Source: Nocardia tenerifensis NBRC 101015 (GTDB lineage: Bacteria > Actinomycetota > Actinomycetes > Mycobacteriales > Mycobacteriaceae). Taken from it: a stretch of DNA of 64,000 bases. Shown here one piece after another: positions 8,354 through 17,876 of the stretch; within the stretch, counting starts at the first letter, position 1, and every line of letters starts with the position of its first letter. The stretch spans positions 1 to 64,000 of the forward strand of contig NZ_BAGH01000010.1 in assembly GCF_000308715.1 (NCBI RefSeq), read 5' to 3'. The notes beneath the pieces were generated by a model. That model saw only the letters and a list, made by a program, of their open reading frames with translations. It had not been told where the DNA came from and searched no databases. Both the position numbers and the translations under genes were made by a program.

Positions 8354-8731
8354 ATGACAGCGACCTGGCACCGCATCATCAGTAGTTCGGCCCTCCTCGG
8401 TCTAGCGACGGCCGCGGCGATCGCCACCGCGGGCTCGGCGGCGGCGGAGCCGAGGGACTGCGTCCTCGACCGGTCGCCGACCGGCGCGACGGGCTTCTGC
8501 CCCGGCGGCGACGGGTACTTCACGGTCGAAGCGGACTGTATCGGCGTCTTCGTCACCCGTGGCGGCATCGGGTTCGGCCCGTACCGGCAGTCGAGCCAGC
8601 GCCACGCCTACGCGGGCCCCCACCCGGAGATGGATGCGACGCAGACGCACCCGAGGGCCGAGTGCAATGAGTTCATCACCGGGCATTTCGGCATCGCTAC
8701 CGACGCGCGACTGTACGAGACCTTCCGCTGA
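8354..8731 (+). CDS. Secreted small cysteine-containing hypothetical protein
   Basis: 125 residues with a clear signal peptide (LLGLATAAAIATAGSAAAEP, cleavage expected after AAA or AAE). The mature part of about 92 residues has four cysteines (RDCVLD, GFCPGG, ADCIGV, AECNEF) that could form two disulfides. No family is recognised. GGAGATC precedes the ATG. A terminator hairpin follows the stop. Confidence 0.8.
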   Translation: MTATWHRIISSSALLGLATAAAIATAGSAAAEPRDCVLDRSPTGATGFCPGGDGYFTVEADCIGVFVTRGGIGFGPYRQSSQRHAYAGPHPEMDATQTHPRAECNEFITGHFGIATDARLYETFR

Positions 8732-8740
8732 GCGAACGAG

Positions 8741-8766
8741 GAGCCCCGCCGAAAAGGCTGGGGCTC
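8741..8766 (+). terminator. Hairpin terminator between convergent genes
   Basis: GAGCCCC (8741-8747) pairs with GGGGCTC (8760-8766). An inner GCC/GGC pairing and a GAAAA loop lie between, and CTTTGCTTTT follows. It lies between the secreted protein gene and the convergent mycothiol-dependent enzyme gene and could serve both. Confidence 0.85.
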
Positions 8767-8780
8767 TTTGCTTTTCGGCA

Positions 8781-9509
8781 CTACTTCCAGGGAGGAAGAA
8801 TCGGAACCTCACCGCTCAGATCCGCCCCGTCCGAACGCCCGAGCATCCAGGCCGCGAGCGCGGCGGCGGGGCCGCTCACGGTCCGCGTGGCGGCGGCGCC
8901 GACGAGGCCGGTGAAATCGGTGTCGGTGGCGCGCAATTCGAAGCCGGGAACCGGTTCCGTCGCCGCGGCGGTGATTCGGTTCATGTCCACCGTGGCCTGA
9001 CGCAGCACGCGCGCGACGAACGACGCGGGCCAATCCGCGGGCGAGTAACCGACATTCAGATCGGCATGGTGAATCTCGACCTCTTGCAACCGCATCCAGC
9101 GCACTTCGCTCGCCGGAATCGGACGGCCCTGGCGGGTGCGGACTTCCGCGTGCCAGGTGTCGTCGGTGAGTGAATCCGCCAGCGCCCGCCACCTTCTCGC
9201 GGCGGCCGCGTTGTCGGCGTGCTGCTCCGCGGCGGGCCTCGGCGCGCCCGCGTCGATCTCGAAATCGCGCAGGAACATGCTCGCGTACTGCGGGATCTCC
9301 ACCCCGGTATGCGCCCACAACAGCAGGTTGAGCAGGCTGTCGGCGTTGCGGGCGACGTGCGCGAGCACGTGTCCGCGGGTCCAGCCCGGCAGCAGCGACG
9401 GCTCGGCCACGTCGTCGTCGGTCAGCTTGCGCATGGTGTCGAGGAGGCGATCGGTCGCCTCGGTGAGGGTGTCGAGTGAGACGGGATCTTCCGGGGCAGC
9501 ACTGGTCAC
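8781..9509 (-). CDS. Maleylpyruvate isomerase family mycothiol-dependent enzyme (DinB-like)
   Basis: 242 residues from a GTG start (VTSAAPEDPVS). LLPGWTRGHVLAHVARNADSL is the N-terminal DinB/mycothiol-dependent isomerase motif with a metal-binding His; EIHHADLNVGY supplies further His ligands. A C-terminal SCP2-like domain (WMLGRSDG region) completes the usual architecture. Family members use mycothiol, the actinobacterial thiol, for isomerase or S-transferase reactions; the substrate is unknown. The open frame runs on upstream through the RidA gene, but that part is a shadow. Confidence 0.85.
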   Translation of the reverse strand: MTSAAPEDPVSLDTLTEATDRLLDTMRKLTDDDVAEPSLLPGWTRGHVLAHVARNADSLLNLLLWAHTGVEIPQYASMFLRDFEIDAGAPRPAAEQHADNAAAARRWRALADSLTDDTWHAEVRTRQGRPIPASEVRWMRLQEVEIHHADLNVGYSPADWPASFVARVLRQATVDMNRITAAATEPVPGFELRATDTDFTGLVGAAATRTVSGPAAALAAWMLGRSDGADLSGEVPILPPWK

Positions 9510-9550
9510 ACGTGCGACCCTAGCGAGCCTCGCCGGGCGCCGCCGAACTT

Positions 9551-9943
9551 CTACGCTCCGACGATGGCGTCCGCCTCGATCTCCACCAGCAGCGCCGGGG
9601 TGATCAGCGCGCTGATCTCGTACATGGCGGTCGCCGGGCGGATCTCGCCGAAGACCTCGGCGTGCGCCTTGGCCACCTCGGGCCAGCGGGCGATGTCGGT
9701 GACGAAGATGCGGGTGCGCACGACGTCGGCGAGGCTCGCGCCCGCGTCGGCGAGCGCGGCGGCGATGCGCCGCAGGGTCTCCCTGGTCTGCTCGCCGATG
9801 TCGTCGCCGCCGACCGCGGTGCCGCCCGCGGCCGAGGCGGTGGTGCCGCTGACCGCGACGTGATTGCCGAGCCGGACGGCGCGGCTGTAGCCGACGATGT
9901 CTTCGAACTCGGAGCCGGAGGAGATGTTCACGCGTGCGGTCAT
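9551..9943 (-). CDS. RidA/YjgF family protein
   Basis: 130 residues from ATG 9943 (MTARVNISSG). GYSRAVRLGNHVAVSGTTA, the strand VVRTRIFVTDI and EIRPATAMYEIS match the YjgF/RidA fold. The classic deaminase Arg in RPAR is replaced (RPATAMYE), so this belongs to a subfamily not certain to hydrolyse enamine/imine intermediates. Same strand as the mycothiol-dependent enzyme, 41 nt upstream of it, so probably one transcript. Confidence 0.88.
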   Translation of the reverse strand: MTARVNISSGSEFEDIVGYSRAVRLGNHVAVSGTTASAAGGTAVGGDDIGEQTRETLRRIAAALADAGASLADVVRTRIFVTDIARWPEVAKAHAEVFGEIRPATAMYEISALITPALLVEIEADAIVGA

Positions 9944-10025
9944 GGCGACAGCATCGCACGGGCCCGACACCGAGTTGTCACCTGCGCGTCGGATAGAAGT
10001 CGGATCGGCACGGTAGGCAGTCCCG

Positions 10026-11594
10026 GTGAAAGCTCATTCTCGTCCTCGTGTCACCGCCGTAGCCGTCCTCTGCGCACTGGCCGCCGGCTGCTCGTCGTCC
10101 ACCTCGGCCGCCGACTTCACCGCGACCGCCGGACAGCCACTGGTGATATCCCTGGACGATCTGCTCGCCGCGACCGGTGGCAGTGCCGCGCTCCGCGTCG
10201 CCGATCCGGAGCACGGCAAGCTGAGCAGGCGGGTGGACGGCGCGCTCGTCTACACCCCCGACGCCGGATACCAGGGTTCGGACAGCCTCGAGGTGACCAC
10301 GACCGACGCGGTCCGCCTGTACACCACCGACATTCCGTCGCTGGGCGAGTTCGGCGGAATCACGGTGCAGGGCAGCGGCTTCGGCTCGGCCTGGACACCG
10401 GTGCCGGGCAGCAAGGACGAGTTCTACGGGCTGACCGATCGGGGGCCGAACGTGGACGGACCGGGCAAGAACGAGAAGCTCTCGCCCACACCGAGTTTCG
10501 TGCCGAAGATCGGCCGGTTCAAGTTGGTCGGCACCCGCGCGGTGCTGCAGTCCACCATCGACCTGCACACCGCGGCGGGCGTCCCGTTCAACGGTCAGGT
10601 CGACGTCGCCGCGAACACCGGCGAGACCATCCGCGATCTCGCCGGAAACGTCCTGCCGCCCACCGATCACGGCCTCGACCCGGAGGGGCTGGTCGCCCTG
10701 CCCGACGGCACCTTCTGGGTCTCCGACGAATACGGCCCGTTCCTGGTGCATTTCGACGCCAAAGGCGGCGAGCTCGAACGCCTCGCCCCGGGATCGGGTC
10801 TGCCCAAGGAGCTTTCGCTGCGCACCCCGAACCAGGGCATGGAGGGCCTGACCATCACGCCGGACGGCGGCACGCTCGTCGGTGTGGTGCAGAGCGGTCT
10901 GAACACACCGGGCCTCAGCGGCTCCGCCAAGGACGTGCCGCTCACCCGCATCGTCACCGTCGACCTGAAGACGAAGGCGCAGCGCGAATTCGTTGTCCCG
11001 CTGGAGAACCCGAAGACCAACAAGGTCGCCGACTCGGAGATCACCGCGCTGAGCGCGACCACCTTCCTGATCGACGAGCGCGACGGCAACCTCGCGCCCA
11101 AGGCCGACAAGAAGCTGTGGACCGTCGACATCGCCGGCGCCACCGACGTCGGCCCCGACTCGAAGGTTCCTGGCGCGCACTACGATCCGGAACGCGGCGG
11201 CCTGCAGATCGACGGCAAGCCACTGGAGACGCTGGTCGGCCCGGCCTCGACCGCCGACGGCGTCGCCGCGCTCGCCAAGGCGGGCATCACCCCGGCCGCC
11301 AAGACCAAGAACCTCGACTTCGCCGGCTTGATCAAGGACCTCGACGCCGACGGCGGATTCTTCGGCCACGACAAGATCGAGGGCGTGGCGACCCTCGACG
11401 GCGGCAAGACGCTCTACATCGCCAACGACAGCGACTTCGGCCTGGCCGGTAGCAAAGGCGAGCAGCCCCCGTTCGAGCTGAAGCCCAAGACCCTGCCGAA
11501 CGGCGTGCAGGACAGCGGCGAGATCCTCTTCGTCGACACCACCAAGCTGCCCGCGAAAACCGACAGGCACACCATCAAGCTCGAGGTGAAGTAG
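10026..11594 (+). CDS. Esterase-like activity of phytase family lipoprotein
   Basis: 522 residues from a GTG start. The N-terminus is a lipoprotein signal with lipobox LAAGC (Cys near residue 22). A short Ig-like or cadherin-like segment (about 35-90, with GYQGSDSLEVTTTD) precedes the phytase-like esterase domain, marked by FYGLTDRGPN, HGLDPEGLVALPDGTFWVSDEYGPF and GMEGLTITPDGGTLVG. It is predicted to act on the outer face of the cytoplasmic membrane; the substrate is unknown. It converges with the DUF998 gene, the two stop codons being directly adjacent. Confidence 0.88.
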   Translation: MKAHSRPRVTAVAVLCALAAGCSSSTSAADFTATAGQPLVISLDDLLAATGGSAALRVADPEHGKLSRRVDGALVYTPDAGYQGSDSLEVTTTDAVRLYTTDIPSLGEFGGITVQGSGFGSAWTPVPGSKDEFYGLTDRGPNVDGPGKNEKLSPTPSFVPKIGRFKLVGTRAVLQSTIDLHTAAGVPFNGQVDVAANTGETIRDLAGNVLPPTDHGLDPEGLVALPDGTFWVSDEYGPFLVHFDAKGGELERLAPGSGLPKELSLRTPNQGMEGLTITPDGGTLVGVVQSGLNTPGLSGSAKDVPLTRIVTVDLKTKAQREFVVPLENPKTNKVADSEITALSATTFLIDERDGNLAPKADKKLWTVDIAGATDVGPDSKVPGAHYDPERGGLQIDGKPLETLVGPASTADGVAALAKAGITPAAKTKNLDFAGLIKDLDADGGFFGHDKIEGVATLDGGKTLYIANDSDFGLAGSKGEQPPFELKPKTLPNGVQDSGEILFVDTTKLPAKTDRHTIKLEVK

Positions 11595-12296
11595 CTAGTC
11601 GCCGGGGTCGATCCACTCCCGGCCCTCCAGGATGACCGCCGCCGCCAGGGTGATCAGCCACAGCGACATCGAACCGACCTGGATGCGCTGGGCGACGCCG
11701 AGCGCGTAGTCGCCGGGGAGGTTGTCGGCGACCAGCATCCACACCGTCGCCGCCGACCCGACCGCCAGCACGACGAGCCCGGCCTCGCGCAGAATCCGCC
11801 ACCGGTGATAGCGGAACGCGGCCAGGCTGAACGCGAAGGTGGCGACGGCGATCGAGGTGACCGCGATGGTGCTCGACAGCGCGTGCGGTTGGTGCAACTG
11901 CGGGAAAAGCTCGCTGCCGCCGCCGCACCCGCTGTCGCTCGCGGTGCAGTCCTTCAGGGGCAGCAACACGTCGGCGATCGTCGCGGCGCCGAAGCAGAAC
12001 AGGGCGACCCAGCCGACCGTGGTGAATCGGCGGCGCGGGAACACCAGCAGTCCGCCGATCGCGGCCGGCATGAGCACCGCGCCGACGATCTTGTCGGCCG
12101 TCGCGAATATCGCACGGTATGGCTTGCCTTCGGCGTCCAGCTCGCTCAGAAACGAGTTGACCGGGTCCACGTCGATCTTCAGGAAGAACTCGAGCACCCA
12201 GGACGAGTAGCAGACGCCCGCGATCAGGATTGCCGCCGCGATCGCCAGGGACGCCACCCGCACGCGCCGTTCGGCGATCTTTCGGCTATCTGTCAC
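11595..12296 (-). CDS. DUF998 integral membrane protein
   Basis: 233 residues with about six hydrophobic segments and the DUF998 features VNSFLSELDAEGKPYRAIF and LFPQLHQPHALSS. A loop with DCTASDSGCGGGSE faces one side. No biochemical role is established for the family. It directly abuts the end of the phytase-like lipoprotein gene on the other strand. Confidence 0.82.
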   Translation of the reverse strand: MTDSRKIAERRVRVASLAIAAAILIAGVCYSSWVLEFFLKIDVDPVNSFLSELDAEGKPYRAIFATADKIVGAVLMPAAIGGLLVFPRRRFTTVGWVALFCFGAATIADVLLPLKDCTASDSGCGGGSELFPQLHQPHALSSTIAVTSIAVATFAFSLAAFRYHRWRILREAGLVVLAVGSAATVWMLVADNLPGDYALGVAQRIQVGSMSLWLITLAAAVILEGREWIDPGD

Positions 12297-12471
12297 GGAT
12301 CCATTCTCCTACCTTCCCTGGACCGATGATCAAACCGTAGGTGAGGGCCGTCGCAGAGTCATGGGTTCACCGCTGCGATGGGATCAAACACACGCCATTG
12401 CCAACCGACGCACAGGTTCCTGTCAGGTTCGGGCGACAGGCTGTCGGGGAAGCGTTCTCTAGGAGGTCCCC

Positions 12472-12585
12472 ATGATCGGCTACGCAACAGCCGCCGCCGG
12501 AGTAGCCGTGATGACGGCGATGGTGGTGTCGAACTACATCGCCGCCCACGCGCCGCGCACACTGGTCCGGGTCAAGTCCCGCTAG
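12472..12585 (+). CDS. 37-residue single-pass membrane microprotein
   Basis: ATG 12472 to TAG 12583-12585. It follows a near-consensus Shine-Dalgarno (AGGAGGT at 12462-12468). The product is a hydrophobic helix (about residues 5-25, AGVAVMTAMVVSNYIAA) and a basic tail (RTLVRVKSR), a typical single-pass microprotein. Its 3' end overlaps the 3' end of the opposing vsr gene by 14 nt. No homologue is recognised; the case rests on the strong ribosome site and membrane-helix composition. Confidence 0.55.
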   Translation: MIGYATAAAGVAVMTAMVVSNYIAAHAPRTLVRVKSR

Positions 12586-13048
12586 CTCGAAGCCCCAGCG
12601 CCCGCTGCACCCGATCGGCCGCGGCCACGGCATCCTCGTGTTCCCATACGCGGATCACCTGCCAGCCCGCCTCGGTCAGCGCCGCGTCGGTCGCCCGGTC
12701 CCTGGCCACGTTGCCCGCCAGCTTGGCGGCCCACCACTGCGCGTTGTTGCGCGGGTCGGTCGCGTGCTGCGGGCATCGGTGCCAGAAGCAACCGTCGACG
12801 TAGACCGCGACTCGCAGGCGCGGGAACACCAGGTCGGCGCGCCGGCGCTGCCCGCGTAAGGGCGCGCGATCGACGAAATACCGCAGCCCGCGCCGATGCA
12901 GCTCCCGGCGCAACGCGAGTTCGGGCTTGGTCCCGCTGCGCCGCTGGCGCGCCATCCGCGCACTCGTCGCCGCATCGGTGGTCGGGCGTCCGGGTGTGGT
13001 CTCCGGAATCGGTCGCGCCGACGGCACGTCGTCCTGCTGCCCGCTCAC
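12572..13048 (-). CDS. vsr: Very short patch repair endonuclease (Vsr)
   Basis: 158 residues. The N-terminus SARMARQRRSGTKPELALRREL, the core RRADLVFPRLRVAVYVDGCFWHRCPQHA (catalytic Asp and zinc-type Cys/His residues) and NNAQWWAAKLAGNVARDR are standard Vsr motifs. Vsr nicks 5' of the T in T:G mismatches produced when 5-methylcytosine deaminates. It starts at GTG 13048, overlapping the methyltransferase stop (GTGA), so the pair is translationally coupled, as in E. coli dcm-vsr. Confidence 0.93.
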   Translation of the reverse strand: MSGQQDDVPSARPIPETTPGRPTTDAATSARMARQRRSGTKPELALRRELHRRGLRYFVDRAPLRGQRRRADLVFPRLRVAVYVDGCFWHRCPQHATDPRNNAQWWAAKLAGNVARDRATDAALTEAGWQVIRVWEHEDAVAAADRVQRALGLRASGT

Positions 13049-14193
13049 GCCGCCCAGCCACCCATTCGATCGAGATGACTCTCGACGTCGTCCAGGAAGC
13101 CCGGCGGAAAACGCAAGCTGCCCATGCCCGTTCGACGCAGGAACCCCGCGGTCGCGCGGGCGGACAGCAGTCGCGAGTCGGTGAGGAAGTTCCGCAGGTC
13201 CTCGTAAGGCTCGTGCACCGGCCAGGTCGACACCGGCACTCGATACGCCGACCCGGCGCGTCCCCAGGCCGCCACCGGCCACGGCGTTCCCGGCGGCAGC
13301 GGCTGATCGCCGGGGATCGGGTCCAGCGGGGCGGCCAGCCGCGCGCCGACCCAGTCGGCCATGCGCACGCTCACCGCGTTGCCGACCAATTTCCAGCGAT
13401 GCCCCTGGCGAATGCCGGGCACGTCGGCGGCGGGCGCGGTCCATCCCGGGTCGAAGCCCTGCAACCGTTCCACGTCGACGAGACCGGGCGTGACGATCTC
13501 CCCCGAGGGCAGCCGCACTGCAGGCGGGCTGGCGATGCCGAGCGCGGATCCGCCCTTCAACGTCGGCACCGCGTTCACCGCCCAGCCCAGCCCGCGCACG
13601 CCCTCGGTCCAGTAGAACCCGCACGGATCGCGATCGGCGTCCCCGACGATCCTGGCCCCGGCGTCGTCGCCGAACAGGACACCGCGCGGGTCCTCGGTCC
13701 GCGAGGCCAGCATCAGCACCCGCTGACGCCGCTGTGGCAGGCCGAACGCGCGCGCGTCCACCACCCGGTACGCCCAGGTGTAACCCAGCTCGTCCAGGGC
13801 CGCGGTGATGTGACGCATCGCAGCTCCGCGGCCGAGTTGCAGCATGAACGGCACGTTCTCGATCAGCAGCCAGCGCGGTCCGCGCTTGCGCCGCACCAGC
13901 CGGAACACCTCGTCGACCAGGCCGGAGCGCTTGCCGGTGATGCCGGCGGTGCGCCCGGCCTGGGACAGGTCCTGACAGGGGAATCCGGCGGCGACCAGTT
14001 CGGTGCCCGCGGGCAGCGCGCGCAGGCTCGTGATGTCGGAGTGCAGCGCCACGTCGGGAAAGCGCGCGGCCAGCACGCCCTGCGCGCCCGGATCGATCTC
14101 GCACAGCAGCTCGGTCTGCCAGCCGTTGCGGCCGAGGCCGAGCTCGAGCCCGCCGATCCCGGCGAACAGCCCGACCATCCGCGCGCCCGTCAC
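13045..14193 (-). CDS. DNA (cytosine-5) methyltransferase
   Basis: 382 residues from GTG 14193, with GGAAGGGA 8 nt upstream. C5-MTase motifs in order: FAGIGGLELGL (I), catalytic GFPCQDLSQAG with Cys73 (IV), LLIENVP (VI), GLPQRRQRV (VIII) and LVGNAVSV (X). The target recognition region lies between VIII and X. It methylates cytosine at an unknown sequence. The C-terminal extension after motif X (about 80 residues) is unusual. No restriction enzyme gene is adjacent, so it is an orphan MTase with its own repair partner or a decayed R-M system. Confidence 0.93.
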   Translation of the reverse strand: MTGARMVGLFAGIGGLELGLGRNGWQTELLCEIDPGAQGVLAARFPDVALHSDITSLRALPAGTELVAAGFPCQDLSQAGRTAGITGKRSGLVDEVFRLVRRKRGPRWLLIENVPFMLQLGRGAAMRHITAALDELGYTWAYRVVDARAFGLPQRRQRVLMLASRTEDPRGVLFGDDAGARIVGDADRDPCGFYWTEGVRGLGWAVNAVPTLKGGSALGIASPPAVRLPSGEIVTPGLVDVERLQGFDPGWTAPAADVPGIRQGHRWKLVGNAVSVRMADWVGARLAAPLDPIPGDQPLPPGTPWPVAAWGRAGSAYRVPVSTWPVHEPYEDLRNFLTDSRLLSARATAGFLRRTGMGSLRFPPGFLDDVESHLDRMGGWAA

Positions 14194-14600
14194 CGCCCGT
14201 CCCTTCCTCGCGTCCTCGGTCGAGACGCCGCCGACGTCGCGCCCCGTGCCCGGCAAGAGGTTACTCGAGTTGCTCGCCGGCGTGCGCGAACAGCACCATG
14301 ACGGCGCGACGCAACGCCTGCACGGGCAGCCTGGTACCGTCCGCGTGTCAGCAACGTGATCGGTCCGCCGCTGCTCGATAATGCATATCGGCCGATCTCG
14401 GTGCGCGCCTTCACGGCTCGCAAGCGCTCTGTGGCACCACCTGATGACAGGCTCGGCCGGCCGATCTGCCCGCGCTCGGCGCGCAATACGCGCGGACGCC
14501 GCCCCCCGCGCGGCGCGTCCGCATGCGAAACATACGTGCTCCACCAGGTTTTGAGCTCGACGAATTTCTTAGTCTTCACGCTAGGGAAAGTGAGCGAAAC
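14194..14600 (+). other. 407-bp intergenic region between the methyltransferase and the KasA-like gene
   Basis: Open frames here are shadows with no recognisable content. The region should carry two divergent promoters, leftward for the methyltransferase/vsr pair and rightward for the KAS/FAAL genes. It is less GC-rich near 14340-14600. No clear palindrome was seen. Confidence 0.4.
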
Positions 14601-15848
14601 ATGCAGATACCCTCGAAAAACCGGAGCTTTCCCAGTGTCGTCGTGACCGGCCTCGCCGCGACGACCTCGATCGCGGGCGACGTCGACTCGACGTGGAAGG
14701 GCCTGCTCAACGGCGAGAGCGGCATCGACGTTCTCGAGGACAGCTTCGTCGAGCAGTTCGAGCTGCCGGTGCGCATCGGCGGGCATCTGAAGGTCTCGCC
14801 CACCGACAACCTGACCAGGGTCGAGGCACGCACCCTGTCCTACGTGGAGCAGATGGCCACCGTCCTGAGCCGCGAGGTGTGGCGCAACGCGGGCAATCCG
14901 GAGGTCGACAAGACCCGGCTCGGCGTCGCCATCGGCACCGGCCTCGGCGGCGGCGAGTACATCGTCGACGCGCGCGACCGCATCAAAAACGGTGGCTACC
15001 GCAAGATTTCACCGCTGACCGTGCAGCGGATCATGCCGAACGGCTCGGCCGCGTGCGTCGGCATCGAGCTCGGCGCGGGCGCGGGCGTGGTCACGCCGGT
15101 CTCGGCCTGCTCGTCGGGGTCGGAGGCGATCGCCAACGCGTGGCAGATGATCGTGATGGGCGACGCCGACATGGTCGTCACCGGCGGGGTCGAGGGCTCC
15201 ATCCAGGCGGTGCCGATCGCGGCGTTCACCATGATGCGCGCCATGAGCACCCGCAACCACGAGCCGAAATGCGCGTCGCGCCCGTTCGACAAGGACCGCG
15301 ACGGCTTCGTGTTCGGTGAGGCCGGGGCCATGATGATCATCGAGACCGAGGAGCACGCCAAGGCGCGCGGCGCGACGATCCACGCGCGAATCATGGGCGC
15401 GGGCATCACCTCCGACGCCTTCCACCTCGTCGCGCCCGACCTGGAGGGCAAGGGCGCGGCACGCGCGATGACGAGGGCGATCGAGAAGGCCGGGTTGACG
15501 AAAAAGGATGTCACCCATGTGAATGCGCACGCCACCGCGACCCCGATCGGGGATACCGCTGAGGCACAAGCCATTCTGTCGGCGGTGGGCGCGCACGCCT
15601 CGGTCTACGCGCCGAAGTCGGCGCTCGGGCATTCGATCGGCGCCGTCGGCGCGCTCGAGTCGGTGATCACCGTGCTATCGATTCGCGACGGCATCGTCCC
15701 GCCCACACTGAATTTGGACAATCAGGACCCGGAAATCGACCTCGACATCGTCAAGGGCCAGAGCAGGCCGGGCCGCATCGATTACGCGGTGAACAACTCG
15801 TTCGGTTTCGGCGGACACAACGTAGCGATCGCCTTCGGGCGGTATTGA
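14601..15848 (+). CDS. KasA-like beta-ketoacyl-ACP synthase
   Basis: 415 residues, closely resembling mycobacterial KasA over its length ([63 protein letters not shown]). The catalytic triad is Cys170 ([10 protein letters not shown]), His310 (VNAHATATP) and His344, with Lys339. It condenses malonyl-ACP with long acyl-ACPs in FAS-II. The HGTATP motif reads HATATP here. ATG 14601 is chosen because it aligns with the KasA N-terminus. It lies away from any fabD/acpM/kasB genes and beside a FadD32-like ligase, so it looks like a specialised paralogue. Confidence 0.9.
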   Translation: MQIPSKNRSFPSVVVTGLAATTSIAGDVDSTWKGLLNGESGIDVLEDSFVEQFELPVRIGGHLKVSPTDNLTRVEARTLSYVEQMATVLSREVWRNAGNPEVDKTRLGVAIGTGLGGGEYIVDARDRIKNGGYRKISPLTVQRIMPNGSAACVGIELGAGAGVVTPVSACSSGSEAIANAWQMIVMGDADMVVTGGVEGSIQAVPIAAFTMMRAMSTRNHEPKCASRPFDKDRDGFVFGEAGAMMIIETEEHAKARGATIHARIMGAGITSDAFHLVAPDLEGKGAARAMTRAIEKAGLTKKDVTHVNAHATATPIGDTAEAQAILSAVGAHASVYAPKSALGHSIGAVGALESVITVLSIRDGIVPPTLNLDNQDPEIDLDIVKGQSRPGRIDYAVNNSFGFGGHNVAIAFGRY

Positions 15849-15887
15849 GCGTCGGAAGGCTGCGCACCTGCTAGCCTTCCCGACGCT
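15848..15887 (+). terminator. Hairpin after the KasA-like gene
   Basis: AGCGTCGGAAGGCT (15848-15861) pairs with AGCCTTCCCGACGCT (15873-15887), with one bulged C and an 11-nt loop, starting at the stop codon. It may attenuate read-through into the FAAL gene 67 nt downstream. Confidence 0.7.
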
Positions 15888-15953
15888 TCGTTATCGACCT
15901 GTGTTCGGTGTAACTGCACGGCCTTGTGCGTGCTTTGGCAAAAGGATAAGGCG

Positions 15954-17876
15954 ATGATCGACGAAACCTTCGACGACTATTTGGATGACCAGGGCAATAT
16001 CAAGATCCGCGGCGACAAGACCCTGATCGACTTCGTCGACAAGCACAGCGCGGAGAACGGCGACGACCTCGCCTACCGGTACATCGACTATTCGCGCGAG
16101 CGGGACGGCGAATACCACGAGCTGACCTGGCGGCAGTTCGGCGTGCGGCTGCGTGCGGTCGCGGCGAGACTCCAGCAGGTGACCCGGCCCGGTGACCGGG
16201 TCGCGATTCTGGCGCCGCAGGGACTGGACTACGTCGTCTCCATCTTCGCGGCGGTCTACGCGGGCAATATCGCGGTCCCGCTGTTCGACCCGGAGGAGCA
16301 GGGGCACACCGACCGGCTGACCGCGGTGCTCAGCGACTGCACGCCCGCGGCGATCCTCACGGTCGGCTCCGCGGCGGGCGGTGTGCGGAACTTCTTCCGT
16401 CATCTGCCCGCGGCGCAGCGGCCGCGAATCATTGCGGTGGAGGCGATTCCGGACAGCGTCGGCGCGGCGTGGGTGCGCCCGGATATCAATATCGACAGCG
16501 TCGCGTATCTGCAATACACCTCGGGCTCCACGAGAACGCCTGCGGGCGTGGAGATCACGCACCGGGCGGTGGGCACGAATCTTTTGCAGATGATCGATGC
16601 CATTGGTGTGCAAGAGACTTCGCGCGGGGTCACCTGGCTGCCGCTGTTCCACGACATGGGTCTGCTGTGCGTGATTCTGCCGACCGTCGGCGGGGGATTC
16701 ATCACCATCATGTCGCCGAGCGCGTTCGTCCGCCGGCCGTATCGCTGGATCAAAGAACTGGCGGCGGCCTCCGACGGCGCCGGGACTTTCGCCGCCGCAC
16801 CGAATTTCGCCTACGAGCACGCGGCGGCGCGCGGTAAACCGAAGCCGGGCGAGGAGCTCGATCTGTCGAATGTGATCGGGCTGATCAACGGCAGCGAACC
16901 GGTGTCGGTGTCGTCGATGAAGAAGTTCAACGAGGCGTTCGCGCCGTATGGGCTGCCGAAGACGGCGATCAAGCCCTGCTACGGCATGGCCGAGGCGACG
17001 CTGTTCGTCTCCGCGACCAAGGCCGAGGACGAGGCGCGGGTCGTGTATGTGGATCGGGCCGAACTGAATTCGGGCCGGATGGTCGAGGTCGAGGAGGGCG
17101 CCGAGAACTCGATCGCCCAGGTGTCGTGCGGATACGTCGCGCTGTCGCAGTGGGCTGCCATCGTCGATCCGGAGACCGGCGTCGAGCGCCCGGACGGCGA
17201 GGTCGGCGAGATCTGGTTGCACGGGGAGAACATGGGCATCGGGTACTGGGGCAAGCCCGAGGAGACCGTGGTGACTTTCCAGGCCAAGCTGGCGGCGCGG
17301 CAGCCGTCGGGCAGCCACGCGGAAGGCACGGCGCAGGACGCCGATTGGATGCGCACCGGCGACTACGGCGCCTATCTCGACGGCGAGCTCTACATCACCG
17401 GCCGGGTGAAGGATCTGGTGATCGTCGACGGCCGCAATCACTACCCGCAGGATCTGGAGTTCTCGGCGCAGGAATCGAGTTCGGCGCTGCGGCCCGGTTT
17501 CGTCGCGGCGTTCTCGGTGCCCGCCAACGAGCTTCCGGCGCTGGTCTTCGCCAAGGGCAGCCACTCCGGCCTGCGGTTCGACGCCGACGACAACTCCGAG
17601 CAGCTGGTGATCGTCGCCGAGCGCAACACCGGGGCGGGCAAGCTGGAGACCGAGCCGGTCGCCGACACCGTGCGGGCCGCCGTCTCGCAGCGGCACGGCG
17701 TCACCGTGCGCGATGTGCTGCTCGTGCCCGCCGGCTCGATCCCGCGCACGTCGAGCGGCAAGATCGCGCGCCGGGCCTGCCGCGCCGCGTATCTGGACGG
17801 AACATTGCGCGGCGGCTATCAGCAGCAGGCTTTCCCCGACGCACCGATCGAGCGGGAGAGCGCGGGAGTGCGTTAG
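15954..17876 (+). CDS. FadD32-like long-chain fatty acyl-AMP ligase (FAAL)
   Basis: 640 residues, very close in pattern to mycobacterial FadD32: [19 protein letters not shown] (ATP-binding P-loop), [58 protein letters not shown] and the C-terminal Lys motif [11 protein letters not shown]. FAALs activate fatty acids as acyl-AMP and pass them to an acyl carrier or PKS loading domain. ATG 15954 follows AAAGGATAAGG. No pks13 or accD gene is nearby, so this is probably a second FAAL that works with the KasA-like enzyme upstream. It converges with the ABM gene, overlapping by 4 nt. Confidence 0.92.
   Translation: MIDETFDDYLDDQGNIKIRGDKTLIDFVDKHSAENGDDLAYRYIDYSRERDGEYHELTWRQFGVRLRAVAARLQQVTRPGDRVAILAPQGLDYVVSIFAAVYAGNIAVPLFDPEEQGHTDRLTAVLSDCTPAAILTVGSAAGGVRNFFRHLPAAQRPRIIAVEAIPDSVGAAWVRPDINIDSVAYLQYTSGSTRTPAGVEITHRAVGTNLLQMIDAIGVQETSRGVTWLPLFHDMGLLCVILPTVGGGFITIMSPSAFVRRPYRWIKELAAASDGAGTFAAAPNFAYEHAAARGKPKPGEELDLSNVIGLINGSEPVSVSSMKKFNEAFAPYGLPKTAIKPCYGMAEATLFVSATKAEDEARVVYVDRAELNSGRMVEVEEGAENSIAQVSCGYVALSQWAAIVDPETGVERPDGEVGEIWLHGENMGIGYWGKPEETVVTFQAKLAARQPSGSHAEGTAQDADWMRTGDYGAYLDGELYITGRVKDLVIVDGRNHYPQDLEFSAQESSSALRPGFVAAFSVPANELPALVFAKGSHSGLRFDADDNSEQLVIVAERNTGAGKLETEPVADTVRAAVSQRHGVTVRDVLLVPAGSIPRTSSGKIARRACRAAYLDGTLRGGYQQQAFPDAPIERESAGVR

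Noticed and set aside
9662..11452. Long plus-strand frame overlapping the RidA and phytase-like genes
   Set aside because: Arg/Gly/His-rich composition with no motif; the phytase-like lipoprotein in another frame has a lipobox and domain motifs.
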